From the NCBI GenBank assembly GCA_015179125.1, contig WHVA01000371.1, positions 1-64,000 on the forward strand: a stretch of 64,000 nt of DNA, given 5' to 3'. Every line of letters starts with the position of its first letter. Position 1 is the stretch's first letter. Below the pieces are notes generated by a model, which was not told where the DNA came from, ran no database searches, and was given only the letters and a program-made list of their open reading frames with translations. This DNA comes from Gautieria morchelliformis (Eukaryota; Basidiomycota; Agaricomycetes; Gomphales; Gomphaceae). The position numbers and the translations under genes are program-made. This document shows, one piece after another, positions 10,499 through 21,112 of the stretch.

Positions 10499-12233
10499 CC
10501 TTGGATCACGCTGTTGTCACCCTCAGTTCGCTGTCCTATCTGGGGCCGTTCGCGGCTGCTCCCTATCCCGTAATCGTCCAGTCGGCTCTGCCTACCCTCT
10601 CCTGGCTGACGTTCATGCCAGCCTTGGTCTCTGTGTCTGATTCTCGGGTTTGCCCTTCGTCCTTCTCCTCTGGTGCTCGCTGTGCCCTCCATCCTAGTTC
10701 TGTATCCTGATCCCTCTTGTTCCCTCTGGCGCCTGCTTTCATTTACGCCGTTCATCTGTCTCCCCCTGTTCGCCTCTTCCTCTGCTGCTCTTGCCCTTCT
10801 GTCTTCGTGGGCGCTGGCTCTTTTCAGTACTTCTCCTGCGTCGACTGCCTCTTCCGTCTCTCTCTGTTGCTCCCATGTCCACAGGTGCTCGTCTGGGAAA
10901 AATCTGTAGGTATGTTCCGGGTCGCTCATTTCCGCCGCCGCACACGCTGCTCTGAATGTTGGGCATGTTCTGTCCCATGAACCGTGTCCCTGCACGTTGC
11001 AGTTGGCGCATTTGTATCTCTTCGGGTTGCTCTCTTGGCAATCAGCGGTTCTGTGTTCGTCCCCGCAGGTCCCGCATGTTTCGTGGCTATTGCATTCTGT
11101 GGCGATGTGCCGCGCGTTGTATGCCTGACACTTTAGGCAGCGGCGTGGCTCTCTATTCATTCTCCTGGCCAGTCCTCTTTCCTGCTATGATTAGTCCGTC
11201 CCTTATGCTTTGGTTTGCGGCCTCTGTGCTACTGAATTTCACCATGATGTGGGCGGATTTTTGGCCCGCCGTTCTTCTGTGCACGGGCTTTATCCAGCGA
11301 GTTGAGATCAGGGAGCCCGATGGCAGCTTGGAGTCTCGTTCGATTTTTCCCATCTCCACGAGCGCGTCCGGCGAGTGGGTCAGGGGCACATATTCCGATA
11401 GGGCCCTGTCTTTTATCATGGCCCTCCCGCTGAACTTGCTAAGGAATGCTATTTTGTTTGCTTGGATCCACCTCGCTGCCTCCGCCGTTTCCAAGTCGAA
11501 AACTATCCCGCCGTTCGCTAGCTTTTTGGCCCCGACGAACGCCCTGCTGATGTGGCTGTGGTCGTCCCCCAGATTGTCGATGGCTTCATTGGCTTTCGCT
11601 ACCAGTTCCTATTCAGTCAGCTCAGTGAGTGTTCTCTGTTCCGCTTGGGGGTCTCCATCGATCAGTATTTGTCTTTCTCTAGCCTTCGCTCTCGCCAAAT
11701 TACTCAGATGTGACAGGGGTACATTACCTTTGAGTGCAGCTGGGTATGTTGTCCTCCCTGTCTCGTTGTCTTCGTTCTGTCCACTTGGTTTCCTCACGCT
11801 GTTGGTGTGTTCTATGACGTTGTAGGCTCCTTCCGTCGCCGCCTTTGCTAGCTCGGCTGCCTCCTTTGCCTCATCGACCACCGCTGCAATGGCTCCTTTC
11901 GACATGCTTCATCACCGCCGCTCCTACTCCTTTCGCCGCTTCCTCTAACATCAATACTGCCACTGCTCTAATGCCCTCCTGCAGTGTTTTGCCACCTGCA
12001 TTGTGTGCCAGGGATAGCAGTGCGTAGCTGAGTTGCTCCGCTGACAGTGGTTCGTCTTTCGCGTAGTACCTGTACCTGTCGAGAAACTGCCTAGCTTGCT
12101 CTCTAGTTCTTACTGATACACTCGGTTCAGCCAGTAGCTCAGCTCTCGTCTTCGTACTGCTCTGTTGTGCGGTGCCTGCCCTCGTGCGGTTTTGTGACGT
12201 GGCGGGCACCTGTAGGTCGACGCTCGGTGGCAT
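10495..12233 (-). pseudogene. LINE L1 ORF1 (gag-like RNA-binding protein)
   Basis: Starts MPPSVDLQVPATSQNRTR and ends ..DNSVIQG. It is homologous to the open 589-aa ORF1 of L3. The N-terminal half is helical and Ala/Glu-rich. The C-terminal half carries three CCHC-type zinc knuckles: CLKCQAYNARHIATEC, CGTCGDEHRTADC and CANCNVQGHGSWDRTC. Such proteins bind the element RNA in the ribonucleoprotein particle. The frame is broken several times (near 11880, 11610-11500 and 11155). The stop overlaps the ORF2 start as ATGA at 10498-10495. Confidence 0.85.
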
Positions 12234-12381
12234 CGGTTTTTTGGGGGCTTCTATTTTGTAGGAGCCTCGTGCTATCGCCGATTGTCGTCAGCGATCCACT
12301 AAGGAGTGGTATAGCTAGTGTGTTTATATGAGAATAAGGAATTTTGGGTTTTGGGTTGTTGTGGTAGGCGTACGTGCTCAT

Positions 12382-12650
12382 CTATCCCGCTGGTCTCTCA
12401 ATTCGACGCTCCGCTCTAGATTCCACAGCCCTACGGAGTCTGGGCGGACTGGGACTATCACTCCGCATCAGCTCTGCCTTCAGAGGCATGCAGCCACGCC
12501 TGAGTGCGGTGTGATCTGCACTGCTCAGCCTCCCATCTATGTTTTCAGATCTCAAGGTGGAGACGAGAGGAAAGCAACGCGGGCTGTTTTTATTTCGCAC
12601 ATTATGTTATTAATACCCCACAAAATTAAGTATTTTGCGTCATTTTCTAC
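12382..12650 (-). other. 3' flank of hAT transposase, no gene seen
   Basis: Sequence between the end of the hAT coding region (minus) and the 5' end of L1. It may be hAT 3' UTR. No convincing terminal inverted repeat or other gene is recognisable. Confidence 0.4.
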
Positions 12651-12963
12651 CTACCCATCAAATCCAGATGACAAGCTATCATCACTGTCCTGTTTGCTAC
12701 TAGTTTCCGCCACTGGGTTCTGAAGCCTCTGATTTTTCACGTTGCTGCTGAGTGTCTGTGCCCCTCCGTCCTCGCAGTCATTTTCCAACTCTATATCCTT
12801 TTCATCACACTTCCAGCCAGCGGTGAAGTCCAGTCGTGCTTTCCTAAGCAGGAATTTTAGCGTCTGAAGCTTTTCCATAAGGTCTGGGCTGATTCGGTTT
12901 CTGCAATGTGTATCTGTCTCAGCACTGGAGGAGAAGGCTCTCTCCGATGGCACGGAGGATGCC
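12651..12963 (-). pseudogene. hAT transposase, C-terminal dimerisation part
   Basis: Minus-strand coding for the hAT C-terminal (RNase-H-fold end plus dimerisation) region: ASSVPSERAFSSSAETDTHC, NRISPDLMEKLQTLKFLLR, followed by a Ser/Asp-rich tail ending ..SSGFDG. The SERAFS motif holds the conserved Glu of hAT transposases. This exon is continuous with the coding at 25353-25422: LINE L2 sits in the codon stretch PAQASSVPSER, flanked by an 11-bp duplication (12953-12963 and 25353-25363). The transposase would have cut and pasted a hAT DNA transposon in the nucleus. It is dead here because of the L2 insertion and other damage. Confidence 0.88.
12953..12963. repeat. Target site duplication of L2, left
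   Basis: CGGAGGATGCC, repeated exactly at 25353-25363 on the other side of L2. Confidence 0.88.
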
Positions 12964-13116
12964 AAAAAAAACTTTCTCATGCCTACCACAACAACCTAAA
13001 AGCCAAAATTCTCCATTCTCCCATATACACACTAGCTACACCACTTTTTAGTGGATCGCTGATGACAATCGGCAATAGCACTAGGCTCATACGAAAAAGA
13101 AGCCTCCAAAAAACCG

Positions 13117-13880
13117 ATGCCACTGATCATCAACCCACAGGTGCCCGCCATGTCACAAAACCGCAGGAGGGCAGGCACCACACAGCAGAGCAGCACGAAG
13201 ACAAGAGCTGAGCTGCTGGCCGAGCCAAATGCGTTAGTACGAACCAGAGAGCAGGCTAGACAGTTCCTCAACAGGTATGGTTACTACGCAAAGGACAATT
13301 CACTGTCTGCGGAGCAACTCAGCTATGCGCTACTATCCCTGGCACACAATTCCAGTGGCAAAACACTGCAGGAGGGCATTAGAGCAGTGTGGCAGTCTTG
13401 ATGTTAGAGGAAGTGGCAAAGGGAGTGGGAGGGGCGGTGATGAAGCACATTGAGAGGAGCCTAGATCCGGCCCTCACGGTCGCAGTGGCGGTAGATGAAG
13501 CAAAGGAGACAGCAGAGCTCACGAAGGCAGCGACAGAAGGGGCCTACAATGTCATAGAACATATTAACAGCATGAAAAGGCCAAGTGAGCAGAACAGAGA
13601 TGACGAGGCAGGGAGGACGTCATACGCAGCTGTGCTCAAAGGTAATGTACCCCTGTCACATCCAAGTAACTTGGCAAGAGCGAAGGCCAGAGTGAGACAA
13701 ATACTGATTGACGGAGACCCACAAGTGGGACAGAACGCGCTCACAGAGCTGACTGAACAGGAGCTAGTAGCAAAAGCCAACGAAGCCATCAACAACCTGG
13801 AAGAAGATCACAGTCAAACCAGCATGGCGTTCATCGGAGGCAAGAAACTAGCAAACGGCAGGATAGTCTTCGACTTGGAA
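13117..13880 (+). pseudogene. LINE L2 ORF1, 5' part
   Basis: The reading begins MPLIINPQVPAMSQNRRRAG, collinear with the L3 ORF1 start. It encodes the N-terminal helical region (SAEQLSYALLSLAHN, LKGNVPLSHPSNLARAKARV). A frameshift lies near 13385-13400. The coding stops at FDLE where L3 is inserted and continues at 19917. Confidence 0.85.
13866..13880. repeat. Target site duplication of L3, left
   Basis: GTCTTCGACTTGGAA, matched by GTCTTCGACTTAGAA at 19917-19931 (14 of 15 identical). Confidence 0.9.
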
Positions 13881-14018
13881 CTTTCTCACACTTACCACCA
13901 CACCCAAAAAGCAAAAATCACCTGTCCTACCTATTCACTTGCTAAAAAGCACCCAAATTCATCGCTGGCCACAGTCAGCGGTGACATCCAGCTTCCGTGA
14001 AAAGAAGCAACCAAAACG

Positions 14019-15788
14019 ATGCCGCCGAGCATCGACCCCCAGGTGCCCGCCACGTCACAGGCTTGCACGAGAGCAGGCGCCACGCAGCAGACCAGCAGCA
14101 GAACCAGAGCTGATCTATTGCTAGAGCCAAACACGTCAGTGCGAACGAGGGAGCAAGCCAGGCATTTCTTTGACAAGCAAGGCTACTATTCAAAAGACGA
14201 CCCGCTGTCGGTGGAACAGCTGAGCTACGCCCTCCTATCACTCGCACACAACATCAGTGGGAAGACCTTGCAGGAGGGAGTGAGAGCGGTCGCCATACTA
14301 ATGCTAGAAGAGGCGGCGAGGGTAACGGGAGCAGCAGTAATGCGGCACGTCGAAAAGCACCTCGAGCCGACCCTTGCAAAAATGGAGGAGGCAGTCCAGA
14401 ACGTGAAAGAGATGACGGAGCTGGCAAAAACGACGACAGAAGGGGCAAGCAACATCATAGAGCACCTCCACACCATGGGCGGGTGGAAGCAGCAAGAGGA
14501 GGGAAGTGGAGCGAGAGGAGCTACATATGTGGCTGCACTTAAAGGTGACGTACCGTTTTCACACCTAAACAATTTGGCGAAAGCGAAAGCGAAGGCGAGG
14601 CAAATACTAATAGACAGAGACCCACAAGGGGAACAGAACGAGCTCAGCAGATTGACAGAGCAGGAGCTAGTGGCGAAAGCAAACGAAGTGATAGAAAACC
14701 TAGAGGAAGATCACGAGCGCACCGACATAATCTTCATCGGAGCCAAGAAGCTCGCGAACGGGGGAGTAGTACTCGACATGGAGACTGAGGAGGCAGCGAG
14801 ATGGGTCAGAGCGAACAAGGACACGTTCCTAAGCAAATTCAGTGGGATGGCTATAATAAAAGATCACGCTCTATCGGTAATAGTGGAATATGTGCCGCTA
14901 AGCCACTCACCTGACGCGCTGGCCGAGATGAGGAAGATCGAACGGGACTCGAAGCTCCCGATAGGCACCCTAATATCCACCAGGTGGATAAAACACATGC
15001 ATAGAAGGACGGCGGAACAAAAATCCGCCCACATCATAGCAAAATTTTCCACCACAGAGTCAGCCAACCAAAGTATAAGGGATGGGCTAATAGTGGTGGG
15101 GAAAAGAACGTGGGCCAGAAGAATGAAGAGGGAACCACAGCGGTGCCTTAAGTGTCAGAGATATAACACGCGACACATCGCAGCTGAATGCAATGGCAGA
15201 GAAACATGCGGGACATGCGGCGGGGAGCACAGAACAGCTGAGTGCAAGGAAAGTGACCCGAGCCGATTCAAATGGGTAAACTGCGACAAAAATGGCCATG
15301 CATCATGGGATAGAACCTGTCCCGTCTTCAAAGCAGCGTGCGCGGCGACAGAAAAGGGCAATCTGGAACACACATACAGGTTTTTCCCCAATGACGACCC
15401 ATGGACGTGGGAACAGCAAGGAGAAGCAGAGGACGCCATAGATGCGGGAGAGTTAATAAAAACGGTCAGGGAACAAGAGGACAGGAGATGGAGAGAGACG
15501 GAAATAGAGACCCGACTTGGAAGACAGACACACGACCGCAGTAATGAGAGACGGCAAATGGAACAGGAGAACCCGCGGAATACAGGGAGAATGGAAAGCA
15601 GAGGAAGCACATGGGGAAGAAGGTGTGGGGCGAACCCACGAGTCGGACATATGGATCAAGGGTGGCAGGAAAAACATCAGAGCGAGGGTCGGAAAAGCCA
15701 ACTGGATGACTATGGAATCGGGCCTAGCCGTGAGCAGATGCAAACAATACAACAGGATGGCAACGACAACAACCTAAGCCAGGGATGA
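14019..15788 (+). CDS. LINE L3 ORF1 protein (gag-like, zinc knuckles), 589 aa
   Basis: A single open frame, MPPSIDPQVPATSQ..NNNLSQG. Residues 1-250 are charged and helical with alternating Lys/Glu, likely coiled-coil. About residues 370-430 hold zinc knuckles: CLKCQRYNTRHIAAEC (CX2CX6HX4C), CGTCGGEHRTAEC (CX2CX3HX4C) and a third, VNCDKNGHASWDRTC, where the first Cys seen in L1 and L2 is Trp. The tail (about 490-589) is Arg/Gln/Gly-rich. By family knowledge it would coat LINE RNA in the cytoplasm and nucleus. This start is chosen because L1 has the same first residues in the same place, after a short 5' UTR. Its TGA stop overlaps the ORF2 ATG (ATGA, 15785-15788). Confidence 0.88.
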   Translation: MPPSIDPQVPATSQACTRAGATQQTSSRTRADLLLEPNTSVRTREQARHFFDKQGYYSKDDPLSVEQLSYALLSLAHNISGKTLQEGVRAVAILMLEEAARVTGAAVMRHVEKHLEPTLAKMEEAVQNVKEMTELAKTTTEGASNIIEHLHTMGGWKQQEEGSGARGATYVAALKGDVPFSHLNNLAKAKAKARQILIDRDPQGEQNELSRLTEQELVAKANEVIENLEEDHERTDIIFIGAKKLANGGVVLDMETEEAARWVRANKDTFLSKFSGMAIIKDHALSVIVEYVPLSHSPDALAEMRKIERDSKLPIGTLISTRWIKHMHRRTAEQKSAHIIAKFSTTESANQSIRDGLIVVGKRTWARRMKREPQRCLKCQRYNTRHIAAECNGRETCGTCGGEHRTAECKESDPSRFKWVNCDKNGHASWDRTCPVFKAACAATEKGNLEHTYRFFPNDDPWTWEQQGEAEDAIDAGELIKTVREQEDRRWRETEIETRLGRQTHDRSNERRQMEQENPRNTGRMESRGSTWGRRCGANPRVGHMDQGWQEKHQSEGRKSQLDDYGIGPSREQMQTIQQDGNDNNLSQG

Positions 15789-18700
15789 ACGCGGAGAATC
15801 AACAGATACAAAAATTGAGAATCAGACAACAAAATCTTAACAAGTCATTGACAGCGACGGCGGAGATGCTAGCTAAGTGCTCACCTGACCGATACGATCT
15901 ACTCGCGATCCAGGAACCATACATTGACTTTCTGGGAAATTCTAGGGCCACACACGGCTGGTATTCGGTGTACCCGAAAACACACTTCCAAGAGGGAGGG
16001 CCATGAACGAGATCGATGATACTGATAAATAAAAGGATAGCCACGAGTGCTTGGGAAGCGGTGGAAGTAGGCTCACCGGATGTCACGGCAGTGAAAATCA
16101 AGACAAATATGGGTGACATTCTGGTGGTCAATATATACGCTGACTGCACTCGATCAGACAGTATAAGAGCCATATGGAGACATGAGAACGCACACGAACG
16201 CGGGATAGAAGGGATGGTATGGCTCGGGGGTTTCAACAGACATAACCCCATGTGGGACGAGCTACGCAACTCCCACCTCTTCACCAGGGCCAACCTGGAC
16301 GAGGCGCAAGTACTACTAGATGCTATAGCCGAACATGGGCTGCACATGGCGCTACCCAAGGATGTACCTACGCTCAAGGCGATGGCAACGGGAAAGGACA
16401 CTCGAACTGATAATGTGTTCGCTTCATCCCCGCTCATAGAAAACATAATCAGTTGCGTTACAGTACCGGAGGAACCCCCGCCGAAAACAGACCATCTCCC
16501 AATTGATACCACGTTTGATGTTGCCGTCAAAACTGGCACACAGGGCCCGAAACCAAATTATAGACAGGTAGATTGGAAGGAATACAAAATACTGCTCGAA
16601 GCTAAGTTGGAAGAAAAGATCAGCAAACCCACGCCGCTCACCTCCCAACAGTTCCACCACCACCTGCAAGAGCTGGTCACAGCTATTTTAGAAACCACAG
16701 AGGAGATGGTACCAAAATCAGGCCATCAGCGTATGCGAAACGCTGGTGGTCCCTGCAACTGACACAAGTCAGAATGGAAACAAGGTGGCTCGGAAGGAAA
16801 TCGTATGCGAACAGGAGAGATCCAACACATGCGGCGCACGAGATATACAGGACAGCTAGGAACCGCTATGCTGAGGCCATAGAAAATTCAAAAAGGGAGC
16901 ACTGGAGAGACTTTCTCGAAAGTATAATCCAAAAGATGATATGGACCGCACACAGATATGCCTCGGCAGACGCAAGCGATGGGGGGCAGACATGCGTCCC
17001 GACATTGACGGCACAGAAGGCAAATGGCGCAAAGACAATAGCAGAAACCAATGAATGGAAGGCAGAGATGCTATTCACTACCTTCTTCCCCAAACCAGGG
17101 AATGCACCAGAGCAAATACCGACCCAATACGAGTACCCTCCACCAGCGTTCAAATTCTGACCAATATCAGATGAACAAATCCGAAGAGCTGTAGACAACC
17201 TCAACCAATTTAAAGCACCGGGAGAGAATGGTATCCCAAATGAGCTCATAAAACAATGTATTGACATCCTTCTACCCTACATAGGTCCTCTGTTTCGCGC
17301 AACGTTCGACCTCGGAGTATACCCAGAAGAATGGAGAAACTCCATCACGAAAGTCCTTCGTAAACCGCAAAGCCGATTATACTGCTCCTGGAGCATATCA
17401 ACCGATCGCCCTATTGGACACTATAGGAAAAGTGTTATCAGCATGTGTTGCAGAGGTCCTGGTAAAGATGACGGAAAAGCATCGGCTCTTACCAGATAAC
17501 CATTTCGGATGCAGGCCAGGAAGAACAACAACCGACGCAGTGCACTACGTAGTAGCAGAGGCGAAGGAAGCATGGCGGAGGGGAAAGGTATTGGGGGTAT
17601 TATACCTGGACATCAAGGGAGCATTCCCAACCATCATGCTGGATAGATTGACTCACAATATGCGCAAAAGGGGAATACCTAGGGAATACATGGACTGGAT
17701 ACAAAGAAAGGTCCAGAACAGACTTACAACTGTCAGCTTTGAGGACTACATGTCGGCGACCAGACCCATTGAGCGTGGCATGGACCAAGGATGCCCTCTA
17801 TCCGCAATTGAGTATCAGTTCTATAACAGCGACCTGATAGACATAGTGCGGGGCAAGAAGGGCGAGGGATGCGTAGGTTTCGTAGACGACACCACCATCT
17901 TCGCAGAGGGATCAGACCTCAGAGAGGCATTCGAGAAACTCACAGACATAATGATCAGACCAGGCGGAGCGTACAGCTGGGCGGAGAACCACCACTGTCA
18001 ATTTGCAGTGGAAAAATGGGGCTAACCAGACGCAGAGAGAAGGATCCATCCAAGCCAGGCAGAACCAGGCCAACAGCGAGACCGTCGATAAGGATAGGGC
18101 AACACACTGTAAAGCCCACGGCAACACACAAATTCCTGGGGGTGATAATGGACCAGGAATTGAGGTTTAGGGACCATGTCAACTACGCGCTGAAGAAGGG
18201 AGAAGCGTACATAGGCCAATACAGAAGGCTCGCAAAGCCCTCGAGAGGCATAGCAGCTAAGCATATGAGAACCTTCTACTTAACAGTAGCGGTCCCAAGG
18301 ATGTTGTATGCGGCTGATATATTTCTTGTACCTGCTACAGAAAAAAGCAAAGGAACTAAAGGCTTCGTGAACAAGCTAGCCAGAATACAATGGCAGGCGG
18401 CACTGGACATAACTGGAGCGCTCAGAACTACGGCCAGCGACACATTGGACACACATGCCAACCTCCTCCCATTTCCACTGTTAGTCGCCAAAGTAGTGCA
18501 TAGAGCGGCGGCTAGAATCGCATGCCTACCTCCAAATCATCCGGTAGCAGAGAAGGCAAATAAAGCGGCAAAAAGATATGTGAAATGCCACCGATCGCTG
18601 TTACACGAGATAATGCACGTGTTCAGCTTAGAGCCGAAAAATATGGAGAAAATCCTGACCGTAGTGCACGGACCCAAGTGGGCACCGGCCCTCAGCGTAA

Positions 18701-19706
18701 GAGTCCCACCAAACAAGGACATAGCGAAGGAAGAGCTAAACACGGACGAGGTGGAGGTGGTGGGCTACACGGACGGATCGAGCATAGAGGGCACTGTGGG
18801 GCAGCAGCCGTGCTGTATAGGAATGGAAGAGAACAGAGGTCGGAGAGACTATACCTGGGCCCGGACAGTGAGTACACAGTATTCGAGGCCAAACTGGCAG
18901 CGGCGGCCATGGGAGCGAAGATGTTGACAATGGAGAGGGGCGGAAGATACACAATAGCACTAGACAGCCAAGCAGCGATCCAAACAACCCGCAAGGAAAA
19001 AGCCATCCCTGGACAATACCTTATCAATGCGCTACACAGACAAGCACAGAATATCGTAGAATGGCAGACAGGAGCCAAGGTGGTTATGAGGTGGGTACCA
19101 GGGCATGAAGGAGTGAGAGGGAACGAAAGGGCGGACACAGAGGCAAAGAAGGCAGCAGGGGGACAGACCAGTGAAGAACGACACATACCACCCAAGTGCA
19201 GGGGCGCACTGCCTATAAGCAGAGCGGCGGACGTTCAACGATACAACACAAAGCTGAAACAGGAGGCACGAGCACAATTCGCTAAGTCCCCTAGAGCTTA
19301 TTTCGCGCTCGAGATTGACCCAATGATGCCGTCAGCAGCTTTCTCAAAAATCACAAAAACGATGCCACGGAGGCAGGCGAGCCTACTCATACAACTGAGA
19401 ATGGGGCACGTACCACTGAACGACCACCTGTACAAGATAGGAAAGGCTCAGTCGCCCCTTTGCCAAGTCTGCAGGAACGCACGGGAAACGGTCCATCACT
19501 TCCTGTTTCGATGCCCAGCCTATAGAGAGCAGAGGAAGAGATTGGAAAAGAAGCTGAAGAGCGGGGATAGTTCAGTCAGAACACTGTTGGGAGGACACAA
19601 AGCGACAGAGCACCTATTCAGGTACATACATGACACGAAAAGATTTGAGGAGCAGTACGGAGACGTATTGACGCCACCAAGGAAGGAAAACACGGGTAGG
19701 ATATAG
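15785..19706 (+). pseudogene. LINE L3 ORF2 (endonuclease, RT, RNase H), broken
   Basis: Domain order: APE-type endonuclease (15785-16560: QEPYIDFLGN, GGFNRHNPMWDE where most relatives have GDFN, TDNVFA, KTDHLPI), RT (about 17160-18350: LDTIGKVLSA, FGCRPGRTTTDAVHYVV, YLDIKGAFPTIMLDRL, MDQGCPLSAIEYQF, catalytic GFVDDTTIF, KFLGVIMDQELRF), RNase H (about 18750-19150: YTDGSSIEG, FEAKL, LDSQAA, NERADTE) and a C-terminal knuckle (CQVCRNARETVHHFLFRC). Breaks seen: frameshifts near 16005, 16750, 17370, 18015 and 18795, and an in-frame TGA at 17158. The protein cannot be made as one chain. The Gly in place of the usual Asp in the endonuclease motif would further impair cutting. Confidence 0.9.
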
Positions 19707-19916
19707 ACCGAGGAGAACAGAGGAATGCGCAACAAATGACACGAATACGCACCTCGCCTATGCAGGCACGGACAAGTTCAGGGCCTAGCCCATCGAGTAC
19801 AAGTGGAGACAGAGAACGAAGGGAGAGGAGGAGCGAGAGAACGGCAGAAAATGTAAATATCGTCTGACATAGGGCCCCGCCCCAAACGACGTTAAATTGG
19901 AAAAAAAAAAAAAAAA
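19707..19916 (+). other. LINE L3 3' UTR and poly(A) tail
   Basis: GC-rich 3' UTR ending CCCAAACGACGTTAAATTGG followed by 16 A. The same ending (AAAGACGTTAAATTGG) is present in L2 at 25309-25324 and, inverted, in L1 at about 5152-5170, so it is a conserved 3' end probably used in target-primed reverse transcription. Confidence 0.8.
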
Positions 19917-19931
19917 GTCTTCGACTTAGAA
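19917..19931. repeat. Target site duplication of L3, right
   Basis: GTCTTCGACTTAGAA; partner at 13866-13880 with one mismatch. Confidence 0.9.
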
Positions 19932-20881
19932 ATGGTGGAGGCAGCGAGGTGGATCCAGGCGAACAAAAAGGTGTTCCTCAACAAGTTCAGCAGGATGGCC
20001 ATGATAATAGACCGGGCCCTGTCAGTCATAGTAGAATATGTGCCCCTGACCACTCGCCGGATGCGCTGGCAGAGATGGGGAAGATCGAATGGGACTCCAA
20101 GCTACCATCGGGCACCCTGATCTCAACCCGCTGGATAGAGCCCATACATAGAAGAATGGCGGGCCAAAAATCCGCCCACATCATAGTGAAATTCAACAAC
20201 AAGGAGGCCGCAAACCAGAGTATAAGAGATGGACTGATCATAGCAGGAAAGAGAATGTGGGCCAGGAGAATGAAGAGGGAGCCATGCCGCTGCCTAAAGT
20301 GCCAGATATACAACGCGTGGCAAATCGCAGCAGAATGCAACAGCCAAGAGAGATGCGGGACCTGTGGGGACGAACACAGAACTGTAGACTGTCACGAGAG
20401 TGACCCGACGAAATACAAATGCATCAACTGTAACGTGCAGGGACACGCGTCGTGGGACAGAACGTGCCCAACGTTCAGGGCAGCGTGCAGGGTGGCGGAA
20501 AAGAGCGACCCAGAGCACACCTACAGGTTTTTCCCAGATGAGCACCCATGGACATGGGAACAGCAAACAGAGGTGGAAGAGGCAGTCGATGCAGGGGAGA
20601 TACTGAGGAGAGCCAATGCCCAAGAAGATAGAAGGGCAAGAGGCGGCCGAGGAAGAGGCGAACAGGGGGAGACAGACGAGCGACATAAACGAAAACAGGT
20701 GGCAAAGGGAACAAGAAAGCTCGCGATACAGAACCAGGATGGAGAGCACAGGGAGCGCCAGAGGGGAAGGGAAAAGGGCGAACCCAAGAGTCGGACACAG
20801 GGACCAAGGGTGGCACGAGCGCCAGCTGGGAGAGAGCAGGCAGGGCTGACTAGACGACTACGGGATAGGGAGCAGCCATGA
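19917..20881 (+). pseudogene. LINE L2 ORF1, 3' part
   Basis: Resumes at the right copy of the L3 target duplication with EMVEAARWIQANK. Encodes the conserved middle (SGTLISTRWIEPIHRR-like), zinc knuckles (CLKCQIYNAWQIAAEC, CGTCGDEHRTVDC, CINCNVQGHASWDRTC) and the charged tail. Frameshifts lie near 20045 and in the tail near 20640. The original stop overlaps ORF2 as ATGA at 20878-20881. Confidence 0.85.
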
Positions 20882-21112
20882 ATGGCCCCAGACAGGACAG
20901 CAAGCCATCGGCGACAACAGTACACTCCAAGGATAAACGCCACAAACCAACAGCTAAAAAACTTGAGAATCAGACAGCAGAACGTTAACGAATCACTAAC
21001 GGCAACGGCGGAAATGCTAGCTAAGTGCTCACCTGACCGCTATGACATCCTTGCAGTTCAAGAACCATACATTGACTTTTTGGGAAGCTCCAGAGCCACA
21101 CCAAGCTGCAAT
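20878..21112 (+). pseudogene. LINE L2 ORF2, endonuclease start
   Basis: Encodes the ORF2 N-terminus up to VQEPYIDFLGSSRATP, collinear with L3. It is cut off at 21112, where a non-LINE segment with a terpene synthase exon begins. Confidence 0.8.

Larger units (their letters stand above)
10185..12380 (-). mobile_element. LINE L1 (Tad1-like), 5' half
   Basis: On the minus strand, from right to left: 5' UTR (about 12380-12234, shared with L2 and L3: CACAACAACC.., TAGTGGATCGCTGA), ORF1, and the first part of the ORF2 endonuclease down to NIYADCAQSDSI. There it meets the end of the copia-A1 LTR. Together with 5001-7620 it forms one interrupted LINE copy. No target duplication could be recognised for L1. 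Confidence 0.88.
13881..19916 (+). mobile_element. LINE L3 (Tad1-like), full length, nested in L2
   Basis: 6,036 bp from the 5' end (CTTTCTCACACTTACC) to a 16-A tail (19901-19916), flanked by a 15-bp target duplication in L2 ORF1. It holds a 138-bp 5' UTR, an open ORF1 (14019-15788), an ORF2 region (15785-19706) and a roughly 190-bp 3' UTR ending GACGTTAAATTGG. Its sequence differs clearly from L1/L2, so it is another subfamily. The intact ends and near-perfect target duplication show it is the youngest layer of the nest, although ORF2 already carries about six lesions. Confidence 0.93.

Noticed and set aside
10956-11825. 289-codon plus-strand open frame
   Set aside because: Antisense shadow of LINE L1 ORF1.
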